NCBI GenBank assembly: GCA_002686195.1
Contig: NZAS01000177.1
Span: forward strand, 1-64,000
Source of the DNA: Candidatus Pacearchaeota archaeon
Lineage (GTDB): Archaea > Nanoarchaeota > Nanoarchaeia > Pacearchaeales > GW2011-AR1
DNA: 64,000 bases
Direction: 5' to 3'
In this document: positions 55,261 to 61,582 of the stretch, in pieces
Layout: each line of letters starts with the position of its first letter
How positions within the stretch are numbered: position 1 is the stretch's first letter
Program-made: the position numbers and the translations under genes
Notes under the pieces: model-generated
Told to the model about the DNA's origin: nothing
The model's input: the letters and a program-made list of their open reading frames with translations, nothing else
Databases searched by the model: none

Positions 55261-55512
55261 ATGAAAAAACAACTTCTAACACAGTTTTCAAATAACTATC
55301 TCTTTGGTGATCGGGTCCAGTGTGTCAAGTCTGGTAAGCTAGGAACGATTATGGAGGTCTGGCCACTCAAGAGTATCCAGGTTGTCTGGGACGACTGGGT
55401 CAGGGTAAGACTTCCTGTGTCAGATGATCTCAATCCAGGATATGTTCCTGGGATTCGCAAGGTGATCGGTGAGTCATTCATTCCTGATGGTCTTGATAGT
55501 GATGGGGCGTAG
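55261..55512 (+). CDS. Small SH3/KOW-like protein overlapping tRNA-Asn
   Basis: 83 residues: NNYLFGDRVQCVKSGKLGTI, then VWPLKSIQVVWDDWVRVRLP. The start resembles KOW/SH3-type beta barrels. Its last four codons, including the TAG, lie within the tRNA-Asn gene (55503-55512 overlap), so one transcript must serve both or processing would cut the message. Function unknown. Confidence 0.6.
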   Translation: MKKQLLTQFSNNYLFGDRVQCVKSGKLGTIMEVWPLKSIQVVWDDWVRVRLPVSDDLNPGYVPGIRKVIGESFIPDGLDSDGA

Positions 55513-55578
55513 TTCAACTGGCAGAGCACCGGATTGTTACCTCGGCTGTTGGAGGTTCGAATCCTCCCGCCCCAGCCA
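55503..55578 (+). tRNA. tRNA-Asn (GUU)
   Basis: Acceptor TGGGGCG pairs fully with CGCCCCA; anticodon loop TTGTTAC gives GTT; T arm GGAGG-TTCGAAT-CCTCC is perfect; CCA is encoded at 55576-55578. The anticodon stem has one mismatch and one wobble pair. Its first 10 bases belong also to the preceding gene. Confidence 0.92.
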
Positions 55579-55586
55579 TTCTTTCG

Positions 55587-55614
55587 TGTAAATCATAGCA
55601 GCCAATGATATAAT
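55587..55614 (+). promoter_or_regulatory. TGTAAA-N16-TATAAT promoter within the tRNA cluster
   Basis: TGTAAA at 55587-55592, 16 bases, TATAAT at 55609-55614. It would drive the tRNA-like gene at 55633 and the tRNAs after it. Confidence 0.7.
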
Positions 55615-55632
55615 GACATAACAAAACTTTGA

Positions 55633-55715
55633 GGGCACATATCCCAGCGGTCTTATATACCGTCCAGTATAATTCGGGTAATTGGTGGATGTAGGTTCGA
55701 GTCCTACTGTGCCTA
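55633..55715 (+). tRNA. Aberrant tRNA-like gene, possible Ile(UAU)
   Basis: The ends are a normal tRNA: acceptor GGGCACA with TGTGCCT (one G-U) and T arm GTAGG-TTCGAGT-CCTAC, without an encoded CCA. Only 7 bases separate the acceptor from a stem-loop GCGGT-CTTATAT-ACCGT, whose loop would present TAT (Ile). No D arm fits there. The 27 bases between that arm and the T arm can form CCAGT with ATTGG around a 12-base loop. Other foldings exist. It may be a D-armless tRNA with a large extra arm, an intron-bearing tRNA, or a decayed copy. Confidence 0.5.
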
Positions 55716-55739
55716 CTTTTTTTCGTTCTTTTACTTTTT

Positions 55740-55816
55740 GCCTCCGTAGCTCAGTTGATCAGAGCGCCACTCTTGTAAAGTGGATGTCGTCAGTTTAAAT
55801 CTGACCGGAGGCTCCA
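55740..55816 (+). tRNA. tRNA-Thr (UGU)
   Basis: Acceptor GCCTCCG pairs fully with CGGAGGC, the anticodon loop CTTGTAA gives TGT, the T arm is GTCAG-TTTAAAT-CTGAC, and CCA is encoded at 55814-55816. The T loop has TTTAAAT instead of TTCGAAT. Confidence 0.93.
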
Positions 55817-55824
55817 TTTCTTTA

Positions 55825-55897
55825 GGGCACTTAATTCAGTGGTTAGAATCTCCGTCTCATACGCGGCCAGTCCTCAGTTCGAATCTGAGAGTGCCCA
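55825..55897 (+). tRNA. tRNA with CAU anticodon (Met or Ile2)
   Basis: Acceptor GGGCACT pairs with AGTGCCC, anticodon loop CTCATAC gives CAT, and the T arm CTCAG-TTCGAAT-CTGAG is perfect. CCA is not encoded (A then CCC). The paired first base excludes an initiator. Whether it is elongator Met or lysidine-modified Ile cannot be told from sequence alone. Confidence 0.85.
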
Positions 55898-55905
55898 CCC
55901 ACTAG

Positions 55906-55996
55906 GGAAGGCATCCGGCTGGATGAGGAGCATGTCTTGAAAACATGTGGAGAGCTTAAATTTCTCTTGGGGGTTCGAGTCCCTCGCCTTCCGCCA
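55906..55996 (+). tRNA. tRNA-Ser (UGA)
   Basis: Acceptor GGAAGGC pairs with GCCTTCC, anticodon arm CATGT-CTTGAAA-ACATG gives TGA, a long variable arm confirms class II, T arm GGGGG-TTCGAGT-CCCTC has one imperfect pair, and CCA is encoded at 55994-55996. Confidence 0.93.
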
Positions 55997-56019
55997 TATT
56001 TATTTTGCAAGGACACACC

Positions 56020-56508
56020 ATGAATATTGGAATTGATTTTCACGATACCCTTTCATATGCACCTGATTTTTTTATTGAACTAATAAGCCTGTGGAAAGGT
56101 AAAGTTTATATAGTTACAGGAACTCCTGCATCTAGAAAAAATGAGATAGTTGAAAGCATAGACAGACTAGGAATAACGTCAGAGATGTATGATGATATCT
56201 TGTGCGGATTTGAATATGAAAAATCTGATATGACTCTCGACCATTTCAATAGAATGGCTGATCATAAGCTTGGACAGATACGTTCACATGATATATCTGT
56301 TTATTATGATGACAATCCGTTCTACGTGAGAAAGATGAAAGATAGCGGAGTTATAACATTTCAAACAATAATAGATGAAAAGTATCTCAATGAGTTTGAA
56401 GAGAAGGATCCGTTTTTTACATGTAACCTGCAAAAGTTGCAATTTGACTATCTTACGGATCTTACTGACAAAACAATGTTAAAAGCTAATCCTGGAGAGT
56501 GTGAGTGA
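56020..56508 (+). CDS. HAD-like 5'-nucleotidase
   Basis: 162 residues from ATG 56020 behind AAGGA; an upstream in-frame start would overlap the tRNA. NIGIDFHDTLSY holds motif I (DxxxT, with His in place of the usual acid/base Asp), IVTGTPASR motif II and SVYYDDNPFY motif III. It probably dephosphorylates a small substrate. The His at motif I +2 may weaken phosphatase activity. An ATATTTAT box spans 55996-56003. Confidence 0.7.
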   Translation: MNIGIDFHDTLSYAPDFFIELISLWKGKVYIVTGTPASRKNEIVESIDRLGITSEMYDDILCGFEYEKSDMTLDHFNRMADHKLGQIRSHDISVYYDDNPFYVRKMKDSGVITFQTIIDEKYLNEFEEKDPFFTCNLQKLQFDYLTDLTDKTMLKANPGECE

Positions 56509-57023
56509 GCACCAGAGACCGTACAAGAAGGGAAAGATATGATCAAAAGAAGATGTCAGCAAAAACATATCCTGTTAGTATTTGCTGCATTAACTTCATG
56601 CATGATGGAAACCTGGGGTATTTAATTAGAGCAGCTGCATGCTTTGGTGCAGAATGTGTGCATGTGATAGGTACAGTTCCCGACAGAAGAGACATCAATT
56701 CATTGTCTGGAAGTCTATATGACTACGTTAAAATTATCAGACATTCTTCACCAATTGAGTTTATTAACTATGCAAAAGATGAAAAAATTAGAATTGTATC
56801 TGCTGAAATTTGTCAGGATTCAAAACCCATTTCTTCTTATGTTGTCAATAGTTCTGAGCGCGTGTGTCTAGTTGTGGGTCATGAAGAGATAGGTGTCCCT
56901 TCAGAGATACTTAGAAATAGTGATATAGTTCACATTCCAATGCCCGGTGTTGGGTATTGCCTAAACACGTCACAGGTTGCAAATATACTATTGTATGAAT
57001 CAATTAAACAGATTGGATTTTAA
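56505..57023 (+). CDS. SpoU/TrmH-family RNA 2'-O-methyltransferase
   Basis: 172 residues from a GTG overlapping the previous stop (GTGA). SPOUT motifs: MHDGNLGYLIRAAACFGA (motif 1), LVVGHEEIGVP (motif 2) and IPMPGVGYCLNTSQVANILLYE (motif 3). It forms the knotted SAM-binding dimer and methylates ribose in tRNA or rRNA. Placed behind the tRNA cluster, it may modify phage or host tRNA. A basic N-terminal extension could bind RNA. Confidence 0.88.
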   Translation: MSTRDRTRRERYDQKKMSAKTYPVSICCINFMHDGNLGYLIRAAACFGAECVHVIGTVPDRRDINSLSGSLYDYVKIIRHSSPIEFINYAKDEKIRIVSAEICQDSKPISSYVVNSSERVCLVVGHEEIGVPSEILRNSDIVHIPMPGVGYCLNTSQVANILLYESIKQIGF

Positions 57024-57026
57024 GTA

Positions 57027-57257
57027 GTGGGAAAGAACAATGAGCCTATATCAAAAGTTTTTAAGGCTTTTGAAAAAGAGATAGTTGATCTTTTAGAGTG
57101 TGAGTATGATGCAAGGATATGCCATAGTGGATTTGGCGCGTTACTTGAGGTTGTCATAGATCCATCTGACGCAAGGGATGCAAGACGTGCACTTCCGTTG
57201 CTATACAAGGGATATCAGGTTGTTGTGATAAGAGATGTTGTAAATCTAAATAAGTGA
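57027..57257 (+). CDS. Small hypothetical protein
   Basis: 76 residues from GTG: KVFKAFEKEIVDLLECEYDARI, then GALLEVVIDPSDARDARRAL and GYQVVVIRDV, an alpha/beta pattern. Function unknown. Confidence 0.55.
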   Translation: MGKNNEPISKVFKAFEKEIVDLLECEYDARICHSGFGALLEVVIDPSDARDARRALPLLYKGYQVVVIRDVVNLNK

Positions 57258-57283
57258 TGATATAGTAAGCGGATAGAGATTAG

Positions 57284-57367
57284 CACCTTATATAACGTCT
57301 TAGATGTCCAGCGGAGATGTTTTTTAAAATAAGATCAGGTGAACAGCCGGGTGGCATCTCCCGAGCT
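57284..57367 (+). ncRNA. Candidate structured leader or small RNA
   Basis: The 143-base gap 57258-57400 has no open frame. GGAGATG (57313-57319) pairs with CATCTCC (57355-57361), extended by AGC (57310-57312) with GCT (57365-57367) across a bulge. CACCT (57284-57288) can pair with AGGTG (57337-57341), and TTAT with ATAA beside it, which crosses the first stem and would make a pseudoknot. No known riboswitch motif recognised. Confidence 0.35.
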
Positions 57368-57400
57368 TAGTAACCATATTAATTTTTTCAGGATGATGAA

Positions 57401-57799
57401 GTGATCCAAAAGATTCTTATTGATATCACATATCTTGATATGGGCATTGTCCCACCACCATCGACGCATGAAGATCGTAATTCTTATAGCAAGGGATTGT
57501 CATCATTAGCGGCTATTGATCAGCGAAAGGCTCGTAGAAAATTTCGCAAGATTTATAAAAAAGCAAGAATAAAGCGAGAAAGAATAGCCTTAAAGAAAGG
57601 TACACGGTCCTGGTACAACAATAAGAGAAGTGTAGTAGTTCCCAATAAAAAACAGCGAGACTCTATTGTTAATGATGAGATTCTCTACTTACACAGGCAA
57701 TTTGGTGAGCCAGGCTGCCCTCCGACACCAAACCAAAAAAATGCACGTCGATCACTTGTTTATGAACATATTTTAAACAGCATGGCAGATAATGAATAG
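57401..57799 (+). CDS. Small basic hypothetical protein
   Basis: 132 residues from GTG. A strongly basic middle (KARRKFRKIYKKARIKRERIA) suggests RNA or DNA binding. It follows a structured-looking leader and overlaps the next gene by 8 bases. Function unknown. Confidence 0.55.
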   Translation: MIQKILIDITYLDMGIVPPPSTHEDRNSYSKGLSSLAAIDQRKARRKFRKIYKKARIKRERIALKKGTRSWYNNKRSVVVPNKKQRDSIVNDEILYLHRQFGEPGCPPTPNQKNARRSLVYEHILNSMADNE

Positions 57800-58040
57800 A
57801 AAATATAAAAACGGTGATCTTGTATCAGTTTTAATAAATCCCGAAAGATTTGACAAAAATACAATGACGTATGACAAAAAAGAAACAGGCATCATTGTAG
57901 GTTCACATGAAATATCTGTATATGACTGTATGTCAAATGGAAGAAGTAGAACATCGTTTAGCTATGCAGTTATGGTTAACAGTGATATTAAAAGTTTTTT
58001 TGAGGAAGAAATAGACATAATGCAATTATCTGTTGAATGA
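57792..58040 (+). CDS. Small hypothetical protein
   Basis: 82 residues: YKNGDLVSVLINPERFDKNT, then KKETGIIVGSHEISV, a small beta-rich fold of the SH3/KOW kind. Function unknown. Confidence 0.5.
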   Translation: MNRKYKNGDLVSVLINPERFDKNTMTYDKKETGIIVGSHEISVYDCMSNGRSRTSFSYAVMVNSDIKSFFEEEIDIMQLSVE

Positions 58041-58081
58041 ATTGCTATCATTATGCTTATAATAAATATGAGGAATAGAAT

Positions 58082-58312
58082 ATGATTAAGTTTTTACTAT
58101 TACAAGTATTTTTTACGGGCGCCTTGGCTCATGCACATCAACCGGAAAATCATCACAGACAGCATGCATCACATAATGCTTCACATAATAAAGTTAATAA
58201 TTTTTATACGTGGAGATGGATCCCGAGGCACAAGTCTAGAGGCGTAATTGTTAGAGGTCACTGGGTATTAGTTCAGCCTGCGCACCACAGAAATTGTAAT
58301 TATCATCATTGA
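58082..58312 (+). CDS. Exported His-rich protein
   Basis: 76 residues with a signal peptide (IKFLLLQVFFTGALAHA), then a His-rich segment (QPENHHRQHASHNASHN) and WRWIPRHKSRGVIVRGHWVLV, a short version of the YxWxxGHW-type repeats of bacterial surface proteins. It may bind metal in the periplasm. Function in the phage unknown. Confidence 0.6.
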   Translation: MIKFLLLQVFFTGALAHAHQPENHHRQHASHNASHNKVNNFYTWRWIPRHKSRGVIVRGHWVLVQPAHHRNCNYHH

Positions 58313-58363
58313 GTTTGCCTAACAGGTATACAAAATCGTTGATAGCAATATAGTTACAAACAG

Positions 58364-58561
58364 ATGATAAAAGTCGGAGACAGAGTCGCGCCGTTTCATA
58401 ACATGACACAAAAAGGTATTGTGACAGATATGTTTCATCAAAAAAGTTCACAGTGGATGATTGGCGGTGCGATGGAGCCTCTATTTATAATTCGTGTTAA
58501 GCTTGATGAAAATGGTGAAGTGGTTGAGTTTAGAGCAGATGATCTCATGAGACTTGATTGA
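58364..58561 (+). CDS. Small hypothetical protein, KOW-like
   Basis: 65 residues: IKVGDRVAPFHNMTQKGIVTDM then PLFIIRVKLDENGEV. A small beta barrel is likely. Its stop overlaps the next ATG. Function unknown. Confidence 0.5.
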   Translation: MIKVGDRVAPFHNMTQKGIVTDMFHQKSSQWMIGGAMEPLFIIRVKLDENGEVVEFRADDLMRLD

Positions 58562-58830
58562 TGGGGACAAAACAGATAAACTCACTAGTACCAGATCTTA
58601 TTAGTGAGAATATTCTTCATTTTGAAAAACGTGAAAACGGCCTATATAAAAAAATTGAAAAGATAATTGTCAAAGACAGACGAACAGGAAAAAGAACTGT
58701 GAAAGATGAGATAGAGTCAGATGAGTATTATAAACTTGTCAGCTGTGATGACTATGACTATGAAATAATAATTCAGGATCATGAAGGTAATGATCTTTCA
58801 ACAAGGTTTAAATCTGTTGAAATACAATGA
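58561..58830 (+). CDS. Small hypothetical protein
   Basis: 89 residues from ATG 58561 overlapping the previous stop. Charged and beta-rich (KKIEKIIVKDRRTGKRTV, then YDYEIIIQDHEG). It overlaps the GIY-YIG gene by 4 bases. Function unknown. Confidence 0.5.
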   Translation: MGTKQINSLVPDLISENILHFEKRENGLYKKIEKIIVKDRRTGKRTVKDEIESDEYYKLVSCDDYDYEIIIQDHEGNDLSTRFKSVEIQ

Positions 58831-59120
58831 AGCAGTGGTTCATGTATGTCGTGGAGTGCTCTGATGCTACATTATACACTGGAATTACAACAGATATCTC
58901 TCGAAGAATAAGAGAGCACAATAGGTCAAAGCGAGGGGCAAAGTATACGAGATCTAGAAGACCTGTTATGCTAGTTTTATGGGCTAGATTTGAGTCACGA
59001 TCCATTGCTGCGCGGGCAGAATGTAAGTTTAAAAAACTAAGTCGATCTCAAAAGCTTAAAAAAATAATGCTGGCAGACAGGAATTGTGAAGTACAATATA
59101 AAAAAACTTGTAAGACATGA
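58827..59120 (+). CDS. GIY-YIG endonuclease-domain protein
   Basis: 97 residues. WFMYVVECSDATLYTGITTDISRRIREHN holds the (here MYV...YTG) GIY-YIG core with the catalytic Arg and is followed by RGAKYTRSRRP; a conserved Glu lies in RAECKFKKL. It matches the small UPF0213/YhbQ-type proteins, which may cut or bind nucleic acids. Stand-alone domain of usual length. Confidence 0.85.
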   Translation: MKQWFMYVVECSDATLYTGITTDISRRIREHNRSKRGAKYTRSRRPVMLVLWARFESRSIAARAECKFKKLSRSQKLKKIMLADRNCEVQYKKTCKT

Positions 59121-59493
59121 AGACGTCGATAAAGGCGGAATTCTTAAAAGTAATATTTTTTTTATGTGGGTATATAACGAAATTATCAAACATGCAGAGT
59201 CAATATCTGGATCAAAATGTCTAATAAGGTATATTTCAAAAGTTGACATTGTTAATCCCGCAAAAAAGGATGACATTCTTGAGGTTAAAATAACGTCAAA
59301 AAGCATTGGAAAATCATCGTTATCATTTGAGGCAAGCGTCATAAGTGCTAAAGATGATAGCACGTTCTTAACGATTAAAAATATTATAGCTGTTTCAGTT
59401 GATAGTGACCTTAAATCAAAAAAACACGAAATTGAATCAGCTGAAAATAGCTTTATTCCATACACTTGGGTAAAATACGATACAGAAAAATAG
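59086..59493 (+). CDS. Hotdog-fold acyl-CoA thioesterase-like protein
   Basis: 135 residues from GTG, overlapping the previous gene by 35 bases. VRHEDVDKGGILKSNIFFMWVYNEI, then VDIVNPAKKDDILEVKITSKSIG and SLSFEASVIS fit the 4HBT/YbgC thioesterase layout (Asp before the active-site helix). These enzymes hydrolyse acyl-CoA or acyl-ACP. Phage copies are rare; the role is unknown. The next gene overlaps its end by 28 bases. Confidence 0.7.
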   Translation: MKYNIKKLVRHEDVDKGGILKSNIFFMWVYNEIIKHAESISGSKCLIRYISKVDIVNPAKKDDILEVKITSKSIGKSSLSFEASVISAKDDSTFLTIKNIIAVSVDSDLKSKKHEIESAENSFIPYTWVKYDTEK

Positions 59494-59681
59494 TGCTATT
59501 GTTTTTATCTATATCGTCTGTGGTGGTGCTAATTTTCTTAATTGATTTATTTGTTGTAATACCTCGTCAGGAAAAAAGAGATATTGATGAGTTTGTACGT
59601 AGAGTTGATCAGGCAATAAAAGTAAAAAGTCTATACCCAGATAAGATTCACCCAAGCAACAAAACAAAATATAAAGAATAA
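59466..59681 (+). CDS. Small single-pass membrane protein
   Basis: 71 residues from TTG 59466. One membrane helix (IVLLFLSISSVVVLIFLIDLFVV) near residues 9-31, then a charged helical tail. Start uncertain. Confidence 0.45.
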   Translation: MGKIRYRKIVLLFLSISSVVVLIFLIDLFVVIPRQEKRDIDEFVRRVDQAIKVKSLYPDKIHPSNKTKYKE

Positions 59682-59716
59682 GCTTACCATGTTATACTGT
59701 TTAAGGAGAAAGCAAT

Positions 59717-59935
59717 ATGACAAAAAATGAAATCTGTGAATATTTTCCGGAACAAGATGAGATTGATAGCACTGTATCATTTATGCTAAACTGTTCTAAT
59801 AATGACTTAGAAATAGCATGGACAAAAGTGGCATGTGAATGGAACGTTTCGTCTGTGGTGTCTGTTCATAGAGAGCTTTGTAAGTCAGGCAGAATAAATT
59901 TACTAATTAGTATAATAGAAGATAAGCACGAATAA
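59717..59935 (+). CDS. Small hypothetical protein
   Basis: 72 residues behind TAAGGAGAA. Acidic N-terminus and a helix-turn-helix-like C-terminal part (EIAWTKVACEWNVSSVVSVHREL). DNA binding is possible but not shown. Confidence 0.55.
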   Translation: MTKNEICEYFPEQDEIDSTVSFMLNCSNNDLEIAWTKVACEWNVSSVVSVHRELCKSGRINLLISIIEDKHE

Positions 59936-59988
59936 AAGAACAATATAATGAGAGACTGTCTATTAATTTTATCTATGTTTTTTATATC

Positions 59989-60219
59989 ATGACGATGAAA
60001 GGTAAGCATGAAAATGATATCATGTGGTGGAAGCATCGCGTCATTTTGCTTGAAAGGAGGCTGGAGGACCTAGAGGCTGAGAATTTTGAACTGAAAAAAA
60101 CAATTAGTGAAAGCATAGAGAATCTAAAAAAGCACAACACAGACATGAAGATTGCCGTAGAATTATCAGAAAATATATTAAGGCCTGAGTTTAAAAAGCC
60201 AAAATGGAAAAAGGTTTAA
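59989..60219 (+). CDS. Coiled-coil protein
   Basis: 76 residues; ATG 59989 or 59995. A clear leucine heptad run (VILLERRLEDLEAENFELKKTI) predicts a dimeric coiled coil. No ribosome site is evident. Function unknown. Confidence 0.5.
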   Translation: MTMKGKHENDIMWWKHRVILLERRLEDLEAENFELKKTISESIENLKKHNTDMKIAVELSENILRPEFKKPKWKKV

Positions 60220-60265
60220 TCTTTATTCAGAATTTTTAAATAGTTATGATTTAAGGATTATGTGT

Positions 60266-61015
60266 ATGATAAAAAAAGCTATTTCTTTTCTTTTTATATT
60301 TTTTACTCTACAAGGTGTATGCTATGGAAGTGATGATCTAAGATCTATTTTGTTACTTGATTATGCTGGAAGCACATCAAGCTTAACAGCAGTTGAAAAT
60401 AAAGTTCGAAATGCAGCAGTAAAGGTTCAAATGCAGTCAGGCGCGCATGGATCTGGAACATATGTAACAATTCATGGCTTTCATGTAATAATGACAGCTG
60501 CACACGTCGTCAGCGATGGAGCGAGACAGTATCTTGTAATAGGTGAAAATGAAAGAGTGATAGGGCACCTTATATACAAAGATGATGATATAGACGTCGC
60601 AGCTCTATTAATATCTTCCATGAAAAGTAGAGTGTCGATGAAATATAGCCCGACTAGAGATGCAGCAGCTATTGGAACTCAAATAGTATACTCAGGCTTT
60701 CCATCATCTCATAGTCTTTTAACAATAAGAGGAATGATATCTGGGTATGAGGAAGATAAATCAGGCAATGAGATAATAATTCTTCATTCATACGGATGGT
60801 TCGGCTGCTCAGGATCAGGTGTATATGATGCTAATGGAAACTTTGTTGGTGTTCTTTGGGGAATAGATGTTCAAAGAAGGCAGGGAACACACATAATTGA
60901 GGATATTATTTGGGTTACACCCTCTAGTAGCATAAACGAAGATGAAATTCTTAGAGGGATTTGCAGAAGTATATTGACATCATCAAGAGTTTGTCAAGAC
61001 TTAGTTGCTGACTAA
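60266..61015 (+). CDS. Exported trypsin-like serine protease
   Basis: A 249-residue protein. I chose ATG 60266, nine bases after AAGGA; ATG 60260 is possible. It has a signal peptide (AISFLFIFFTLQGVCYG), then the S1-family triad: TAAHVV (His), DDDIDVAALL (Asp) and GWFGCSGSGVYD (Ser), with Cys where GDSG normally has Asp. It would act in the periplasm or outside. It overlaps the end of the convergent TlpA gene by 15 bases. A lysis, entry or exclusion role is possible. Confidence 0.82.
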   Translation: MIKKAISFLFIFFTLQGVCYGSDDLRSILLLDYAGSTSSLTAVENKVRNAAVKVQMQSGAHGSGTYVTIHGFHVIMTAAHVVSDGARQYLVIGENERVIGHLIYKDDDIDVAALLISSMKSRVSMKYSPTRDAAAIGTQIVYSGFPSSHSLLTIRGMISGYEEDKSGNEIIILHSYGWFGCSGSGVYDANGNFVGVLWGIDVQRRQGTHIIEDIIWVTPSSSINEDEILRGICRSILTSSRVCQDLVAD

Positions 61016-61582
61016 TTCTTGAATTTTTTGATCCAGATGAGGTTTACTATACCCTGTCATTTCATCAACTAGTTTCATTTCACTGTTTATAAAATAGAAT
61101 GTGGGCCAGCTAGATAGATTCCATCCATTCACTGAAGAATAGTCAATCATATCTCTACTTTCTGCAAGAACCCTAGGGTCGACTATTCCGTAAGAATCAG
61201 CCCAATACTTGCAGTCTTCTGGTTTGGGTTCTGCACCAGCTGCTGTCTCTATTAAAACAGTAACATATGCCAGATTATTTGTGCTATATTCATCATGAGT
61301 CGCTTGCACGTCTGCTGCAGCTACCTGACAGGGTGGACACCACATAGCACTAAGGTCAAGAACAATGGGCTGACCGTAGAAGCTATAAAGCGATACTTCT
61401 TTTCCGTCTTGATCGAGAAGTGTAAAGTCACAAGGATGATTACCAATAGACTGAGAGCATGTGTCCCATGGATATGTCATATCAGACGTGTCATCATAGG
61501 TGGCAATAGCAGGCACGCATGATGAGCAAGCAATTGATAGAGCAGCTAGACACCCAATTATAGTTATTTTTATATGTTTCAT
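61001..61582 (-). CDS. TlpA/ResA-like exported redoxin
   Basis: About 193 residues. I chose ATG at 61582, which overlaps the stop of the upstream gene (ATGA) and follows GGAG. An N-terminal signal with several Cys near residues 18-22 suggests a lipoprotein. The thioredoxin-like domain has VLDLSAMWCPPCQVA with the CPPC active site near residues 82-85, and a cis-Pro region SSWPTFYFI. It would reduce or form disulphides in the periplasm. It is co-transcribed with the VWA/ASH lipoprotein, which may be its client. Confidence 0.85.
   Translation of the reverse strand: MKHIKITIIGCLAALSIACSSCVPAIATYDDTSDMTYPWDTCSQSIGNHPCDFTLLDQDGKEVSLYSFYGQPIVLDLSAMWCPPCQVAAADVQATHDEYSTNNLAYVTVLIETAAGAEPKPEDCKYWADSYGIVDPRVLAESRDMIDYSSVNGWNLSSWPTFYFINSEMKLVDEMTGYSKPHLDQKIQELVSN

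Noticed and set aside
55633..55715. Circularly permuted tRNA
   Set aside because: The two acceptor strands lie at the outer ends, as in a normal tRNA; a permuted gene would bring them together inside.
52251..55996. Integration site or integrase next to the tRNA cluster
   Set aside because: No integrase-like gene and no repeated tRNA 3' end were seen; multiple tRNAs are ordinary in large lytic phages.
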